DNA of 64,000 nt from Actinomycetota bacterium (GCA_013152275.1 JAADGS010000090.1:1-64000), one strand, 5' to 3'; shown: positions 52,901-63,420, counted from the stretch's first letter. Numbers and translations are program-made. The notes: generated from the letters alone by a model not told the origin.

Positions 52901-52950
52901 TCGGAGAGGGATGGTACCACCGTAGAATTGGGTCTCATACGAAGGGAGCA

Positions 52951-53166
52951 ATGATGAGATTTCGACTCGGACTGCTGCTCGGTTTCGCCCTCGGATACAT
53001 TCTTGGCGCAAAGGCCGGCAGGGAACGCTACGAGCAGATCGTCAAAGCATGCCGTGGACTCACCGAAGTCGAGGGCGTCCAGAGCGCGACCGGCAAGGTG
53101 AAAGAGACCGTTGGCGAAGGGATGACGGCGGCGTCGCAGCTGATCCGGGACCGCATAGAGACCTGA
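52951..53166 (+). CDS. Small YtxH-like membrane protein
   Basis: 71 aa. An N-terminal helix with glycine motif (LLLGFALGYILGAKAGRERY) is followed by a charged amphipathic segment. The G-x-x-x-G and AGRERYEQI pattern matches the YtxH-like group found in actinobacteria. AAGGGAG precedes ATG 52951. Role unknown; it converges on rpoD. Confidence 0.75.
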   Translation: MMRFRLGLLLGFALGYILGAKAGRERYEQIVKACRGLTEVEGVQSATGKVKETVGEGMTAASQLIRDRIET

Positions 53167-53183
53167 CCTCGCGACGCCCCGAC

Positions 53184-54317
53184 TCAGTCGTCACCAAGGA
53201 AACCTTCGAGCCGCTTCGAGCGGGCCGGATGACGCAGCTTCGCCAGGGCTTTCGTTTCGAGTTGGCGGATCCGCTCCCTGGTCACGTTGAAATGTTTCCC
53301 CACTTCTTCGAGCGTGCGCACCTGCCCGTCCTCGAGGCCGAACCGCATCACGATGACCTGTCGTTCCCGCTCGTTGAGTTCTTCGAGCGCGTGCGCGACG
53401 TACTCCTGGAGCAGCTTGAACGCTGCCGCCTCGACCGGAACGGCGGCTTCCGGATCCTGCACGAAGTCGCCAAGTGTGGAGTCGTCCTCCTCCCCCAGCG
53501 GCGTCTCGAGCGACACCGGATCCTGAGCGATGCGACGAAGCTCGGAGACTCTGTCGGGGTCGACCTCGAGTTCGGTGGCAATCTCTGCAATCGTCGGTTC
53601 ACGGCCGAGCTCCTGCAACAGCCGCCGCTGCGCGTGGGCGAGCTTGTTGATCGTCTCCACCATGTGCACCGGAACCCGGATGGTTCGCCCTTGGTCGGCC
53701 AGGGCCCGTGTCACCGACTGTCGTATCCACCAGGTTGCATACGTCGAGAACTTGAACCCCTTGCGATAGTCGAATTTCTCCACTGCACGCATGAGGCCGA
53801 GATTCCCTTCCTGGATCAGGTCCAGGAGCGGCATGCCGCGTCCCACGTACCGCTTGGCGATGGACACCACCAGCCGGAGGTTCGCCTCCACGAGTCGCTG
53901 CTGCGCCGAGTCCCCTCGGCGCCGGTCACGCTCGAGGATCGCACGGTCTTCGGTGCTCAGCGACGTGTCTTCGCTCTCGAGCCGCTCTGCGGCGCGCCGC
54001 CCCGCCTCGAGCAGCATTGCAAGCTCGACTTCCTGCTGAGGGGTGAGTAACGCAACTCGTCCGATCTCCCTCAGATACATTCGCACGGGATCGGAGACCG
54101 CCATCAGATCATCCTCGACGACGCGGATGTCGAGAACATCTTCGCTGTCCTCCTCGATGCGTACATCTCGGCTCCTCAGCCGATCGGCAACGTGGTCAAA
54201 CGCCTCGACGGGTGCCTTCAGGTCTTCGAGTTCCTGCTGTATCTCGCCCACGGTCACGAATCCACGCTGGCGAGCACGTTTGACGAGGACCTCGATCAGA
54301 TCACGGAAGGATTCCAA
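53184..54317 (-). CDS. rpoD: Principal RNA polymerase sigma factor
   Basis: 377 aa. Region 1.2 begins [11 protein letters not shown]; region 2 is [18 protein letters not shown] to [19 protein letters not shown]; region 3 starts [11 protein letters not shown]; region 4 has [17 protein letters not shown]. The short N-terminal region 1.1 carries acidic segments. These features mark a group 1 sigma-70, and dnaG directly upstream (no gap) is the classic macromolecular-synthesis arrangement. Confidence 0.96.
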   Translation of the reverse strand: MESFRDLIEVLVKRARQRGFVTVGEIQQELEDLKAPVEAFDHVADRLRSRDVRIEEDSEDVLDIRVVEDDLMAVSDPVRMYLREIGRVALLTPQQEVELAMLLEAGRRAAERLESEDTSLSTEDRAILERDRRRGDSAQQRLVEANLRLVVSIAKRYVGRGMPLLDLIQEGNLGLMRAVEKFDYRKGFKFSTYATWWIRQSVTRALADQGRTIRVPVHMVETINKLAHAQRRLLQELGREPTIAEIATELEVDPDRVSELRRIAQDPVSLETPLGEEDDSTLGDFVQDPEAAVPVEAAAFKLLQEYVAHALEELNERERQVIVMRFGLEDGQVRTLEEVGKHFNVTRERIRQLETKALAKLRHPARSKRLEGFLGDD

Positions 54318-56081
54318 CTAGCTCCTCTTTCCCATCTCGCGCTTCTTGTGCTCCAAACCTATCAACTCACCGAACAACGTGGAATGGGTCTGTGGTTCCG
54401 ATCCGGGATCGATCTGCTCCAGGCGCCGGCGAATCTCCGCGGCCTGGGAGTCGATCCGGGCAATCTCCAACCTGCGGACGAGTGCTACAGGATCCTCCAG
54501 CGGTTGTTCGTCGACGATCAATGCTCGAATCATCTGGCCGATCCGGTCGTTCCGTTCACCAACCACACCACCCAGTTGAGGGCGCATGCCGGGAGGAAGG
54601 CCGGCCAACACCCCCTTGAGCAGATCATATGCATCGCGATGATCCTCTGCACCAAAGAGATCCCTGTCGATCTCGAGTCCTTCGAGTCCGGGATCGTTGA
54701 CGGCAAGAGCCCGAAGGAGTTGACGTTCCGCCTTCTCGATTCCGGACCGGCGTGCGGGTGGACGGTCCCTCACCGGCTTGCCGTGCCCACCGACAAACGC
54801 CTCCTCGACGGCAGAGAGAACCGGTGCGAATTCGGAGCCGACCTTCCTCGCGAGAAAACGGGCGTATTCACGACGCACCAGCGAGTCGGGCTGTCGGGCG
54901 AGCAAGCCGACAACCGACCGAATCGCCCGTGCCCGGGCCTCGGGTTCGTCCAGGTTGTACCCGGACAGTTCCCGTTCGATCCGGAACTGCAGCAGAGGCC
55001 GGGACTGCTCGATCGCCTCTCGCAGCTCATCGACCCTCCCGTCTTGCACCATGTCTGCAGGGTCTTTTCCCTCGGGCATGACGGCGACACGCACGTCGAG
55101 GTCCAGCTGCACGGGGGTGCGCAGCTCGTCGCCACGGATCGCTGCTCCGGCTCCCGCCTGATCGGCATCGAACGCGAGAACCACACGGTCGGCAAAGCGG
55201 CGCAACACGTCGAAGTGATCCTCACCGAGAGCGGTGCCACACGTTGCCACGGCCTGGGGGATCCCGGCCTGATGCATGCCCATCACGTCGGTGTATCCCT
55301 CCACGATCACCGAGAACCCGGAACGGCTGATGTCCCCCTTCGCCCAGTTCAAGCCGTAGAGCAGCCTCGCCTTCCGATAGATACGGGTCTCGGGACTGTT
55401 CAGGTACTTCGGCCCCGTGCCTTCGAGGAGGCGGGCTCCGAATCCGACCGGGTCGCCACGAAGATCGAAGATCGGGAACATCACCCGGTTTCGAAACCAG
55501 TCCCTGAGCCGCCCGTTGCTCGTCCGTGTTGCGAGGCCGGCACCCACCATCACCTTCTCCGACACCTTGCGCTCTCGAAGGTGATCGATGAGGGCGCTCC
55601 ACTGCTCAGGCGCAAAGCCGATCTGGAACCGATCGATCACGTCACCGTCGTAGCCACGGCCACGTAGGTAGGCACGCGCCCGGCCTGCATCGACACCGCT
55701 GCGAAGACGCTCGTTGTAGAACGAAACAGCAATCCGGACGGCGTCGACCAGGGCCTCCCTCTCCCCTTTGCGGCGGGCGGCCTGCGGATCACGGTGCAGT
55801 GTGACACCCGCCTGCGCAGCGAGGTACTCGACTGCTTCACTGAATTCGAGACCCTGTGTTTCCTGTACGAATCGAAAGATGTCTCCACCGGCACCGCAGC
55901 CAAAACAGTGATAGAGACCCTGAGCGACGTCGATGGACAGCGACGGTGTCTTCTCCTGGTGGAACGGACAGATCGCCTTGTAGCTGCGGCCCGTCCTCTT
56001 GACGGTGGTGACGGCTTCGAGTAGATCCACGATATTGATAGAGGATCTGACACGCTCGATGTCGGTGCGCTGATAGGCCAT
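54318..56081 (-). CDS. dnaG: DNA primase
   Basis: 587 aa from ATG 56081. The CHC2 zinc finger is C38-x2-H41 and C59-x2-C62 (CPFHQEKTPS, YHCFGCGAGG). The RNA polymerase core has GFAPEQW, and the TOPRIM part VIVEGYTDVMGMHQAG and LAFDADQAG. The C-terminal helicase-binding region follows. It makes primers for replication. It sits 29 bases after the peptide importer operon on the same strand and abuts rpoD. Confidence 0.96.
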   Translation of the reverse strand: MAYQRTDIERVRSSINIVDLLEAVTTVKRTGRSYKAICPFHQEKTPSLSIDVAQGLYHCFGCGAGGDIFRFVQETQGLEFSEAVEYLAAQAGVTLHRDPQAARRKGEREALVDAVRIAVSFYNERLRSGVDAGRARAYLRGRGYDGDVIDRFQIGFAPEQWSALIDHLRERKVSEKVMVGAGLATRTSNGRLRDWFRNRVMFPIFDLRGDPVGFGARLLEGTGPKYLNSPETRIYRKARLLYGLNWAKGDISRSGFSVIVEGYTDVMGMHQAGIPQAVATCGTALGEDHFDVLRRFADRVVLAFDADQAGAGAAIRGDELRTPVQLDLDVRVAVMPEGKDPADMVQDGRVDELREAIEQSRPLLQFRIERELSGYNLDEPEARARAIRSVVGLLARQPDSLVRREYARFLARKVGSEFAPVLSAVEEAFVGGHGKPVRDRPPARRSGIEKAERQLLRALAVNDPGLEGLEIDRDLFGAEDHRDAYDLLKGVLAGLPPGMRPQLGGVVGERNDRIGQMIRALIVDEQPLEDPVALVRRLEIARIDSQAAEIRRRLEQIDPGSEPQTHSTLFGELIGLEHKKREMGKRS

Positions 56082-56110
56082 CACAGCGAGTGTAAACGGG
56101 CAATCGTGGA

Positions 56111-57112
56111 TCAGTTCGAGTGCTCTCGCAGTGCCGCGAAGTGACAGGCGCTGGGGTGATCGAGACCCGGACGAATCTTCAGCTCCGGCTCCTCCTCGGC
56201 GCAGATGTCTTGGGCCTTCCAACATCGCGTTCGAAACCTGCACCCCGACGGTGGATTCGCCGGACTCGGGACGTCACCTTCGAGCAGGATCCGATCCTTG
56301 CGGGCATCGATGTCGGGATCCGGAATCGGCACTGCAGACAACAGAGCCTGCGTATACGGATGGCCGGGCCGGTCGTAGATCTCGGCTTCGGTACCGAACT
56401 CGACGATCTTGCCCAGATACATCACCGCAACCCGATCGGAGATATGTCGAACCACCGACAGGTCGTGAGCGATGAAGAGGTACGAAAGACCCAGCTCCCC
56501 CTGAAGCTCCTCCAACAGGTTCACAACCTGGGCCTGGACCGAGACATCAAGTGCCGAAACCGGTTCGTCGCACAGGATGATGCTCGGATTCAACGCCAGG
56601 GCGCGAGCCACTCCCACCCGCTGGCGCTGTCCCCCCGAGAACTGGTGGGGATAACGGTTGACGTGGTTCGGATTCAATCCCACGACCTCGAGGAGCTCCC
56701 GGACTCGTGCGCGTCGCTGCTCTCGAGGCACCATCGACGAGTGGATGGCCCACGGCTCCGCAACGATGTCTCCGATGGTCATGCGCGGGTTCAGTGACGC
56801 GTAGGGATCCTGGAAGATGATCTGGATGTTTCTCCGCAGCTCCCGCATCTCCGCCTTCGGCAAGTCGAAAATGCTGTGTCCATCGAAGTACGCGGCGCCA
56901 CTCGTCGCTTTCTCTAGTCGCAAGAGCGTCCGGGCCACCGTCGACTTGCCACAGCCGGATTCGCCGACGAGGCCAAGCGTCTCCCCTTTGTGGAGGTCGA
57001 AACTGATGCCGTCGACCGCCTTGATCGTGCCGACCTGACGTTTCAGCAGGATCCCCCGCAAGATCGGAAAATGCTTGACGAGATCCTGAACCACGAGGAT
57101 CGGCTCAGCCAT
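56111..57112 (-). CDS. Oligopeptide ABC transporter ATP-binding protein (DppF/OppF)
   Basis: 333 aa. Walker [12 protein letters not shown], signature [15 protein letters not shown], Walker [19 protein letters not shown]. The C-terminal oligopeptide-importer extension has [15 protein letters not shown]. It overlaps the DppD-type gene by eight bases. Confidence 0.94.
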   Translation of the reverse strand: MAEPILVVQDLVKHFPILRGILLKRQVGTIKAVDGISFDLHKGETLGLVGESGCGKSTVARTLLRLEKATSGAAYFDGHSIFDLPKAEMRELRRNIQIIFQDPYASLNPRMTIGDIVAEPWAIHSSMVPREQRRARVRELLEVVGLNPNHVNRYPHQFSGGQRQRVGVARALALNPSIILCDEPVSALDVSVQAQVVNLLEELQGELGLSYLFIAHDLSVVRHISDRVAVMYLGKIVEFGTEAEIYDRPGHPYTQALLSAVPIPDPDIDARKDRILLEGDVPSPANPPSGCRFRTRCWKAQDICAEEEPELKIRPGLDHPSACHFAALREHSN

Positions 57113-58121
57113 CGGCCATCACATCCTCCGCGAAATGACACGCACTCATCCGCTCTGGCGCCACTTCGTGCAGCGCCGGAATCTCTCGCAGGCAGATGTC
57201 TCGAGCGTATGGGCAACGCGGGTGGAAGGCACAGCCGGATGGGACGAACATGAGATCCGGAGGGGACCCGACGATCGGATGCAGCTTCTCACCTTTACGA
57301 TCCGCTCGGGCGAGGGACCGCATGAGGCCGCGTGTGTACGGGTGAGCGGAGTCACGATAGAGCTCACGGATCGGCGCGGTCTCGACGAGTCTGCCCGCAT
57401 ACATCACGGCGACTCGGTCGGCCACCTCCGCGACGACCGCCAAGTCGTGCGTGATGAGGATCAACCCCATCCCGGTCTCACCCTGGAGTTCGGCGAGGAG
57501 ATCCATGATCTGTGCCTGCACGGTGACATCGAGTGCGGTCGTCGGCTCATCGGCGATGAGGATTTCGGGGCCGAGGGCCAGTGACATGGCGATCATCGCC
57601 CTCTGTCGCATCCCACCGGAGAACTCGTGAGGGTAAGAATCGACCCGCTCGATGGCCGAGGGGATCCGCGCCCGCTCCATGATCTCGATCGTCCGCTTCC
57701 GGGCCTCCTTCTTCGACAGGCCTTCATGCACCCGGAACATCTCGGCGATCTGCCAGCCGACCGTGAAGACCGGGTTCAAGGCCGTCAGGGCGTCCTGAAA
57801 CACCATGGCAATCTTCGTCCCGCGAAACTTGCGGCGCTCACCCTCGGGAAGTCCGAGCAGGTCGACGCCGCGGAACTTGACGCTGCCGCCGGTGATGAAT
57901 CCGGGCGGCGTATCGAGGATGCCCATGATCGCCTGAGAGCTCACGGTCTTCCCGGAACCCGACTCGCCGACGATCGCAAGCGTCTCATGGTGCTCGAGCA
58001 TGTAACTCACCCCGTCCACGGCTTTCACGATCCCGTCCCGCATGCGGAACTCGACCTTGAGACCGGTGACCTCCAGCAGCGGGGCAGTCACATCGAATGC
58101 GAACTCCTGGTCGTTGGCCAC
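57105..58121 (-). CDS. Oligopeptide ABC transporter ATP-binding protein (DppD/OppD)
   Basis: 338 aa from GTG 58121, two bases after the permease stop. Walker [17 protein letters not shown], signature [15 protein letters not shown], Walker [19 protein letters not shown], and the C-terminal [14 protein letters not shown] motif of the Opp/Dpp ATPases. Confidence 0.94.
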   Translation of the reverse strand: MANDQEFAFDVTAPLLEVTGLKVEFRMRDGIVKAVDGVSYMLEHHETLAIVGESGSGKTVSSQAIMGILDTPPGFITGGSVKFRGVDLLGLPEGERRKFRGTKIAMVFQDALTALNPVFTVGWQIAEMFRVHEGLSKKEARKRTIEIMERARIPSAIERVDSYPHEFSGGMRQRAMIAMSLALGPEILIADEPTTALDVTVQAQIMDLLAELQGETGMGLILITHDLAVVAEVADRVAVMYAGRLVETAPIRELYRDSAHPYTRGLMRSLARADRKGEKLHPIVGSPPDLMFVPSGCAFHPRCPYARDICLREIPALHEVAPERMSACHFAEDVMADG

Positions 58122-58123
58122 GG

Positions 58124-59065
58124 TCAGCGCAACTTCGGGTCGATTGCGTCCCGGAGCGCGTCGCCCATCAGGATGAAGCTGAAAACGGCGGCGCTCAGAA
58201 ACGCACCCGGGAACAGCAGCAGGTAGGGATGCTCGAGAATGTAGTTCTGGGCGACAGTGATCATCAGCCCCCAAGAAATCGCCGGCAACTGGATGCCGAC
58301 ACCGAGAAACGAAAGGCTGGCTTCCGCCGCAATGACGGCACCAACGGTGATCGTGGCGTAGACGATGACCGGTGCGATCGCGTTGGGCAGGATGTGGCGG
58401 GTGATGATCCGAAAGTCACTGGCGCCGAGCGCACGAGCAGCGTCCACATAGTCCTGCTCTTTCACCGAGAGCACCGTGCTTCGCAGCAGGCGAAGCATCG
58501 TCGGCCATCCCAGAATCGTGAGCACCAGAGCCACCTCGAAGAACCCTTTCGATCCGAGCAGGCTGAGAACCACGATCGCTCCAAGGATGAACGGAATGGC
58601 GAACCAGACATCGGTGACCCGAGCGATGATCGCGTCGAGCGCCTTGCCGTAGAACCCGGCGATCGAACCCAGCACGACGGCGATCACCACAGCTGCTGCG
58701 GTCACCACGACCCCGATGAAGATCGAGATCCGAGCGCCGTAGATGGTCCTTGCGTAATAGTCGCATCCCTGTAGGTCATACCCGAAGATGTGTTGTGCAC
58801 TGGGGCCTTCGAGTGAGTGCGCAAGATCACACGCATACGGATCTGCATGGGTGAACAGCGTCGGAAAGAACGACATCACGAGAAAGACGATGATGAGCAG
58901 AGACGAGATGATGAACATCGGGCTCTTCCTGAGCTGCCGCCACGCGTCCCTCCAGAGGCTCGCCGGCCGACCTCGATCCTCTTCTCCGTTGGTCGGTTTC
59001 CCGTCGAGAAGCCGACCACCACTCTCTCCCTCGGCCGGATCGCGGTCGAACCCCTCGTCACTCAT
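58124..59065 (-). CDS. Oligopeptide ABC transporter permease (DppC/OppC)
   Basis: 313 aa from ATG 59065, overlapping the upstream permease by eight bases. After an acidic N-terminus come a first helix (about 47-67), the OppC/DppC segment HIFGYDLQGCDYYARTIYGAR, and the EAA loop DYVDAARALGASDFRIITRHILPNA. Two Cys in the first outside loop may form a disulfide. Confidence 0.93.
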   Translation of the reverse strand: MSDEGFDRDPAEGESGGRLLDGKPTNGEEDRGRPASLWRDAWRQLRKSPMFIISSLLIIVFLVMSFFPTLFTHADPYACDLAHSLEGPSAQHIFGYDLQGCDYYARTIYGARISIFIGVVVTAAAVVIAVVLGSIAGFYGKALDAIIARVTDVWFAIPFILGAIVVLSLLGSKGFFEVALVLTILGWPTMLRLLRSTVLSVKEQDYVDAARALGASDFRIITRHILPNAIAPVIVYATITVGAVIAAEASLSFLGVGIQLPAISWGLMITVAQNYILEHPYLLLFPGAFLSAAVFSFILMGDALRDAIDPKLR

Positions 59066-59981
59066 AGCGGATCCTGGGATCCAGGACGGCATACAACAGG
59101 TCGACCAACAGGTTGGAGGTCATGTACACGACCACGAGGAACGTGACGATCCCGACGACCACCGGTCCCTCTTGATTCATCACGGCCTGGTACACGGCCC
59201 TGCCGATCCCTGGCAGGTTGAAGATCGTCTCGGTAATGATCGCACCCCCCATCAGCGCACCCAGGTCCACACCCAGGAAGGTCACCACGGGTATGAGCGA
59301 GTTGCGCAGCGTATGCACGCCGACTACTCGTGCCCGGCTCAGGCCCTTGGCGGTCGCCGTACGCACATAGTCGGCCCGCAGGTTCTCGACGAGACTGGTC
59401 CGCGTCAACCTGGCAACGTACGCGAGCGAGACGGACCCCAACACGAGCGCCGGGAGGATATAGCTATAGAACCCCTGCCGGATACCGGCGATCGGAAACA
59501 GGTGGATCTTCAGTCCCAGGACGATCTGGGCAATGAACCCGAGCACAAAGATGGGAATGGAGATCACCACGATCGTGGAGATGAGCACGAGTGTGTCCAT
59601 GAACCCTTCTCGTCGAAGCCCGGCAAGGACTCCTGCGAGAACTCCGATGATCGTCTCGAAGATGAACGCGTAGAGCGCCAGCCGGACGGTCACCGGCAGG
59701 CGCTGCTTCATGATGTCGGAGACGGGTCGACCCTGGAACGTCTCACCGAAGTTGCCCCGAAAGATGTTCTCCATGTAGATCAGGTACTGCTTCGGCAACG
59801 GGTCGTCGAGGTGATAACGGGCACGCAGTTCGTGCACGACGCTGGGAGGCATGGGACGTTCGCCGGAAAGGGCACGGATGGGATCTCCGGGAATCATGAA
59901 CACGAGGGCGAAGATCAGGAACGTCGCCCCGAGAAAGACCGGGATGAACTGGAGCAGCCGCCTGATCAGGTATCTACCCAC
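59058..59981 (-). CDS. Oligopeptide ABC transporter permease (DppB/OppB)
   Basis: 307 aa from GTG 59981 with AAGGAAGG upstream. It begins RYLIRRLLQFIPVFLGATFL; LVFMIPGDPIRAL and the EAA loop DYVRTATAKGLSRARVVGVHTLRNS are typical. It follows the binding-protein gene after a 91-base gap with a perfect hairpin. Confidence 0.94.
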   Translation of the reverse strand: MGRYLIRRLLQFIPVFLGATFLIFALVFMIPGDPIRALSGERPMPPSVVHELRARYHLDDPLPKQYLIYMENIFRGNFGETFQGRPVSDIMKQRLPVTVRLALYAFIFETIIGVLAGVLAGLRREGFMDTLVLISTIVVISIPIFVLGFIAQIVLGLKIHLFPIAGIRQGFYSYILPALVLGSVSLAYVARLTRTSLVENLRADYVRTATAKGLSRARVVGVHTLRNSLIPVVTFLGVDLGALMGGAIITETIFNLPGIGRAVYQAVMNQEGPVVVGIVTFLVVVYMTSNLLVDLLYAVLDPRIRYE

Positions 59982-60014
59982 GATCCTTCCTTGCCGATCC
60001 TTTCCCCCGACGCC

Positions 60015-60044
60015 ATGCAGGGGCGGCTCGCGCCGCCCCTGCAT
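60015..60044 (-). promoter_or_regulatory. Perfect 13-bp hairpin between peptide-binding protein and permease
   Basis: ATGCAGGGGCGGC (60015-60027) pairs with GCCGCCCCTGCAT (60032-60044) around TCGC. There is no T-run. It is the third binding-protein/translocator hairpin in the window and probably sets the expression ratio. Confidence 0.6.
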
Positions 60045-60072
60045 AGTAGTCTGGCTCGGGTAGTCGAGACTT

Positions 60073-61803
60073 CTACTTGCTGCTCTTGGTCAAGTCGGTG
60101 TAGACGAGGTTCGCAAAGGCATCCACGTAGACTCCGCTGACGGGGCTGTTCCAGGCATACTGGTTCTGACCGTAGAAGATCGGCGTCAACGGGACGTTCT
60201 CGCAGGCGATCTTGTCGGCGGCCTGATACAACGGGATGGCAGTCTGTAGATCAGACTCGGCCAGCGCCTTCTTCAAAGCCGCATTGAAATCGGCATTGTC
60301 GAAGAACGTGTCGTTCGCTCCACCCATCTCAGGCTTCATCCAACCTGCCAGGATCAACTCGAGGTAGTCCTGTGGGTGCGGATAGTCCATACCCCAGCCG
60401 AGTCGGAACGGTCCGTCGACCTTCGCTCCGTCGAGCTTCTGCAGGTACTGGGCCCATGGCAACTGCTGGAACTTGATGCTGTCGGCCGGAATACCGAGGT
60501 TGTTCACCCACTGGTTGGTCACGGCTTCGATCCACGCCTGGTGCGCGGCACCCTCGTTGAACCAGACGTTGAGCGTCCCGGTCCAACCTCCGGCGGCGTC
60601 GAACAGCTCCTTCGCCTTGGTCGGGTTGTACGTCCAATTGTCACAGACGGTGTCCTGATGCCCTGGAATCACCGGTGAGAGCAGATCGCCTGCCGGCGCC
60701 CGCGTGCCGTTGAAGATCTTGTCCGTGATGGCCTTGCGATCGATGGCCATCGACAGCGCTGCCCGGAGGTTCTTGTTGGCGGCCCCACCGAGTGCCGGAT
60801 CGTACATCGGGAAACCGATGTAGTTGATGCCCGAACTCGGCGACTGATCGTAGTTTGGAACCTGCTTCTTGACTTCGGCCCAGCGCTCCGGCGGAACGGC
60901 GTCGACAATATCCAGGTTCCCTGCTTCGAGATCCGAGACGGCCGTGTTGACATCCGCGTAGATCCGAAACTCGATGCCCGCAATCTGTGCCTTCTTGGCA
61001 CCCGCATAGTTCGGATACGCCTTGACCTTGATTGCCACATCATGGTTCCACGTGCCGTCCATCATGAACGGCCCGTTGCCGATCGGCGCCTCGTTGAACG
61101 CCTTCGGATCCTTGAAGAACGCTTCCGGTAGCGGCGCATAGGCCGGGTAGCCGAGCTTCTCGGAGAAGAACGTCTCCGGCTGTGACAGCGTCACGGTGAA
61201 CTGGAGATCGTTGTCGACGACCAGACCGGACAGCGTCTTCGCCGTTGGGGTCCCACTCGCCGGGTTGACGGCGTCGTAGCCGGCGATCTCGGCGAAGAAA
61301 CCGGCGTTCTTCTGGGCGTTCGGACCGTAGGCGCCGTAGTTCCACGCGTCGACGAACGACTGCGCGGTCACCGGTGTGCCGTCGTGGAACGTCCATCCCG
61401 GCTTCAGCTTGATGACCCAGGTCGTGCCACCATCGGTCGACTTGATCGATTCGGCAACACCTGGGGCCGGCTTCGAGGTTTTCGGGTCATAGGTGATCAG
61501 TGGTGTATACAGAGCGTCGAGCACTGCGATGCCTTCGGACTCGTTGTCGTCGAGTGTCGTCAGGCTCTTCGGCTCTGTTATGTACGTGGAGACCACTCCG
61601 GTCGGCGCGGCCGGTGGGGCCTGCGTCGTCGTGCTGGAGCTACCTCCAGGTGTGGTCGTGGATGTCGTCGTCAGAGTGGTACTGGTAGTTGCAGTGCCAC
61701 TCGTGGTCGTGGTTGCTCCGGTCCCGCAAGCAGCGAGCACCATCGCAAAAACCACGAGGGCGGCGAACCGTGGGGCCTTGCCCCTGGACCAGCGTGATCG
61801 CAT
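60073..61803 (-). CDS. Peptide ABC transporter substrate-binding lipoprotein (DppA/OppA)
   Basis: 576 aa from ATG 61803 with AGGAGGAA upstream; a longer start is possible but unsupported. Lipobox MVLAAC (Cys26) and a Thr/Ser-rich linker precede the family 5 domain: IVLDALYTPLITYDPKT-like region, WVIKLKPGWTFHDGTPVTAQ, and ALSMAIDRKAI. It binds oligopeptides or similar ligands at the cell surface for the DppBCDF-type importer downstream. Confidence 0.93.
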   Translation of the reverse strand: MRSRWSRGKAPRFAALVVFAMVLAACGTGATTTTSGTATTSTTLTTTSTTTPGGSSSTTTQAPPAAPTGVVSTYITEPKSLTTLDDNESEGIAVLDALYTPLITYDPKTSKPAPGVAESIKSTDGGTTWVIKLKPGWTFHDGTPVTAQSFVDAWNYGAYGPNAQKNAGFFAEIAGYDAVNPASGTPTAKTLSGLVVDNDLQFTVTLSQPETFFSEKLGYPAYAPLPEAFFKDPKAFNEAPIGNGPFMMDGTWNHDVAIKVKAYPNYAGAKKAQIAGIEFRIYADVNTAVSDLEAGNLDIVDAVPPERWAEVKKQVPNYDQSPSSGINYIGFPMYDPALGGAANKNLRAALSMAIDRKAITDKIFNGTRAPAGDLLSPVIPGHQDTVCDNWTYNPTKAKELFDAAGGWTGTLNVWFNEGAAHQAWIEAVTNQWVNNLGIPADSIKFQQLPWAQYLQKLDGAKVDGPFRLGWGMDYPHPQDYLELILAGWMKPEMGGANDTFFDNADFNAALKKALAESDLQTAIPLYQAADKIACENVPLTPIFYGQNQYAWNSPVSGVYVDAFANLVYTDLTKSSK

Positions 61804-61847
61804 GGTCGGTTCCTCCTTTGTCATGCCGGCCAATCAGACCGACGTCT

Positions 61848-61879
61848 CTCAGAAATCTGAGCCAGACCCATCGATTTTA
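61848..61879 (-). promoter_or_regulatory. Candidate promoter and operator for the peptide importer
   Basis: On the minus strand a -10-like TAAAAT (61879-61874) is followed by the dyad CTCAGA-AA-TCTGAG (61861-61848), which would lie just downstream of the transcription start, a usual repressor position. No clear -35 was seen. Confidence 0.4.
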
Positions 61880-62003
61880 GTGACGAGCGAGAACTACGAG
61901 GCATCCGCAAGCAACGTGGCCGGGAACACGCGGCGCTCCCTCAAGCCCTCCGAGTCAGGCCCGGATCTTCCCTCCGAACAGCCCTTGACGAGTGACACCT
62001 CCG

Positions 62004-62009
62004 TACAAT
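62004..62009 (+). promoter_or_regulatory. TACAAT -10 element placed for a leaderless transcript
   Basis: TACAAT ends seven bases before ATG 62017, so transcription would begin at or next to the start codon. No ribosome-binding site precedes the ATG, which fits leaderless translation, common in actinobacteria. The -35 is unclear: TTGACG lies only 13 bases upstream. Confidence 0.45.
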
Positions 62010-62016
62010 CACCGGC

Positions 62017-63420
62017 ATGCACATCGCGTTTCTCAACCCGCAAGGGAATTTCGATCCACAGGATCGGTACTGGACCCAGCACCCCGACTTCGGTGGTCAG
62101 CTCGTGTACGTCAAGCAGGTGGCCAACGCGCTCACCGCCCAAGGACATACCGTCGATATCCTCACTCGCCGCATCGTCGATCCCCGATGGCCCGGCTTCG
62201 AAAGCAGGCAGGACGCCTACCCCGCCGGCGCCCGAATCGTGCGGCTCCACGCGGGACCGAACGACCGGTTCGTACCCAAGGAGGACCTTTGGCCTCTGCT
62301 CGGCTCGGACTGGGTGCCCGACATCCTCGCCTTCTATGGTGGAGACCTCCCCCACGTGTTCACGGCGCACTACGGCGACGGCGGCATCAGTGCCGCACTC
62401 CTTCGATCGATAACGGGCATTCCGTACACGTTCACGGCACATTCGCTCGGTGCCCAGAAACGCGACGGCCTCCTCGCCGCCGGCGAATCCATCGACGAAG
62501 ACCGGTACCACTTCACACGACGCCTCGAGGCCGAACGCGTCGCCATGAACCACGCCGGCATCGTGATCACCTCGACGAACCAAGAGCGCTACGCCCAGTA
62601 CGGCCATTCCGCCTACGCAGGGGCCATCGACCCGAATGACGACCGACGATTCGCCGTCGTCCCACCAGGGGTCGACCAAACCGTCTTCTACCCGGGGGAC
62701 GCCGACGACAGCACTGCTCGACAGATTCGTGCTTTCCTGAAGAGAGATCTCGAAACGTCTCGGATCGAGCTCCCCGCCGTTGTGTCGTCGAGCAGACTCG
62801 ACCCGAAGAAGAACCATCGCGTCCTCATCGATGCCTTCGGTCACAGTGAGGAGCTCCGATCTCGTGCGAATCTGGTACTCATCACGGGAGCGATCGAAGA
62901 TCCCCTGCACGACGACGGTCCCGCCTCACGATCCGAGCGGCGTGTCCTCGCCGGCTTGCGTGAAGCAATCACCGCGTACGATCTGGGCGGAGCCGTGTCG
63001 GGTTTCGCCATCGGCAACCAACGATCTCTCGCCGACGCATATCGATTCTTTGCCGCCCGAACATCCGTCTTCGCTCTCACGGCGCTGTACGAACCGTTCG
63101 GACTTGCCCCCCTCGAGGCCGCGTCGACCGGACTCCCTGTCGTGGTGACCCGCAACGGTGGACCCGCCGAGAGTTTGCGTGACGAACGCGGGGAGTATGG
63201 AGTTCTGGTCGACCCATCCGATCCGGACGACGTCGCGAGCGGTCTCCTGAGGGCGCTCGACCAATGGCACCACTTCGCCCGAGAAGGCAGGCGCCGCGTC
63301 CTCGAACGCTACACGTGGGACCGCACCGCACAGGGATACGTCGCCGCCATCGAACGGGCCCTCACGGTTCCGGTCCACCCCACGGAGCCCATCCCGGCGT
63401 GGTGCTCTCTCAGGAGCTGA
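62017..63420 (+). CDS. GT4 glycosyltransferase, sucrose/mannosylfructose-phosphate synthase-like
   Basis: 467 aa. The N-terminal domain has HPDFGGQLVYVKQVANAL (sugar-nucleotide glycine loop) and the acceptor-site YTFTAHSLGAQKRDGL. The C-terminal domain has SSSRLDPKKNHRVLIDAFG and the EX7E motif in ALYEPFGLAPLEAASTGLPVV. These match the sucrose-phosphate synthase/mannosylfructose-phosphate synthase branch of GT4. The product could be an osmolyte disaccharide phosphate. No phosphatase partner is adjacent. Confidence 0.87.
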   Translation: MHIAFLNPQGNFDPQDRYWTQHPDFGGQLVYVKQVANALTAQGHTVDILTRRIVDPRWPGFESRQDAYPAGARIVRLHAGPNDRFVPKEDLWPLLGSDWVPDILAFYGGDLPHVFTAHYGDGGISAALLRSITGIPYTFTAHSLGAQKRDGLLAAGESIDEDRYHFTRRLEAERVAMNHAGIVITSTNQERYAQYGHSAYAGAIDPNDDRRFAVVPPGVDQTVFYPGDADDSTARQIRAFLKRDLETSRIELPAVVSSSRLDPKKNHRVLIDAFGHSEELRSRANLVLITGAIEDPLHDDGPASRSERRVLAGLREAITAYDLGGAVSGFAIGNQRSLADAYRFFAARTSVFALTALYEPFGLAPLEAASTGLPVVVTRNGGPAESLRDERGEYGVLVDPSDPDDVASGLLRALDQWHHFAREGRRRVLERYTWDRTAQGYVAAIERALTVPVHPTEPIPAWCSLRS

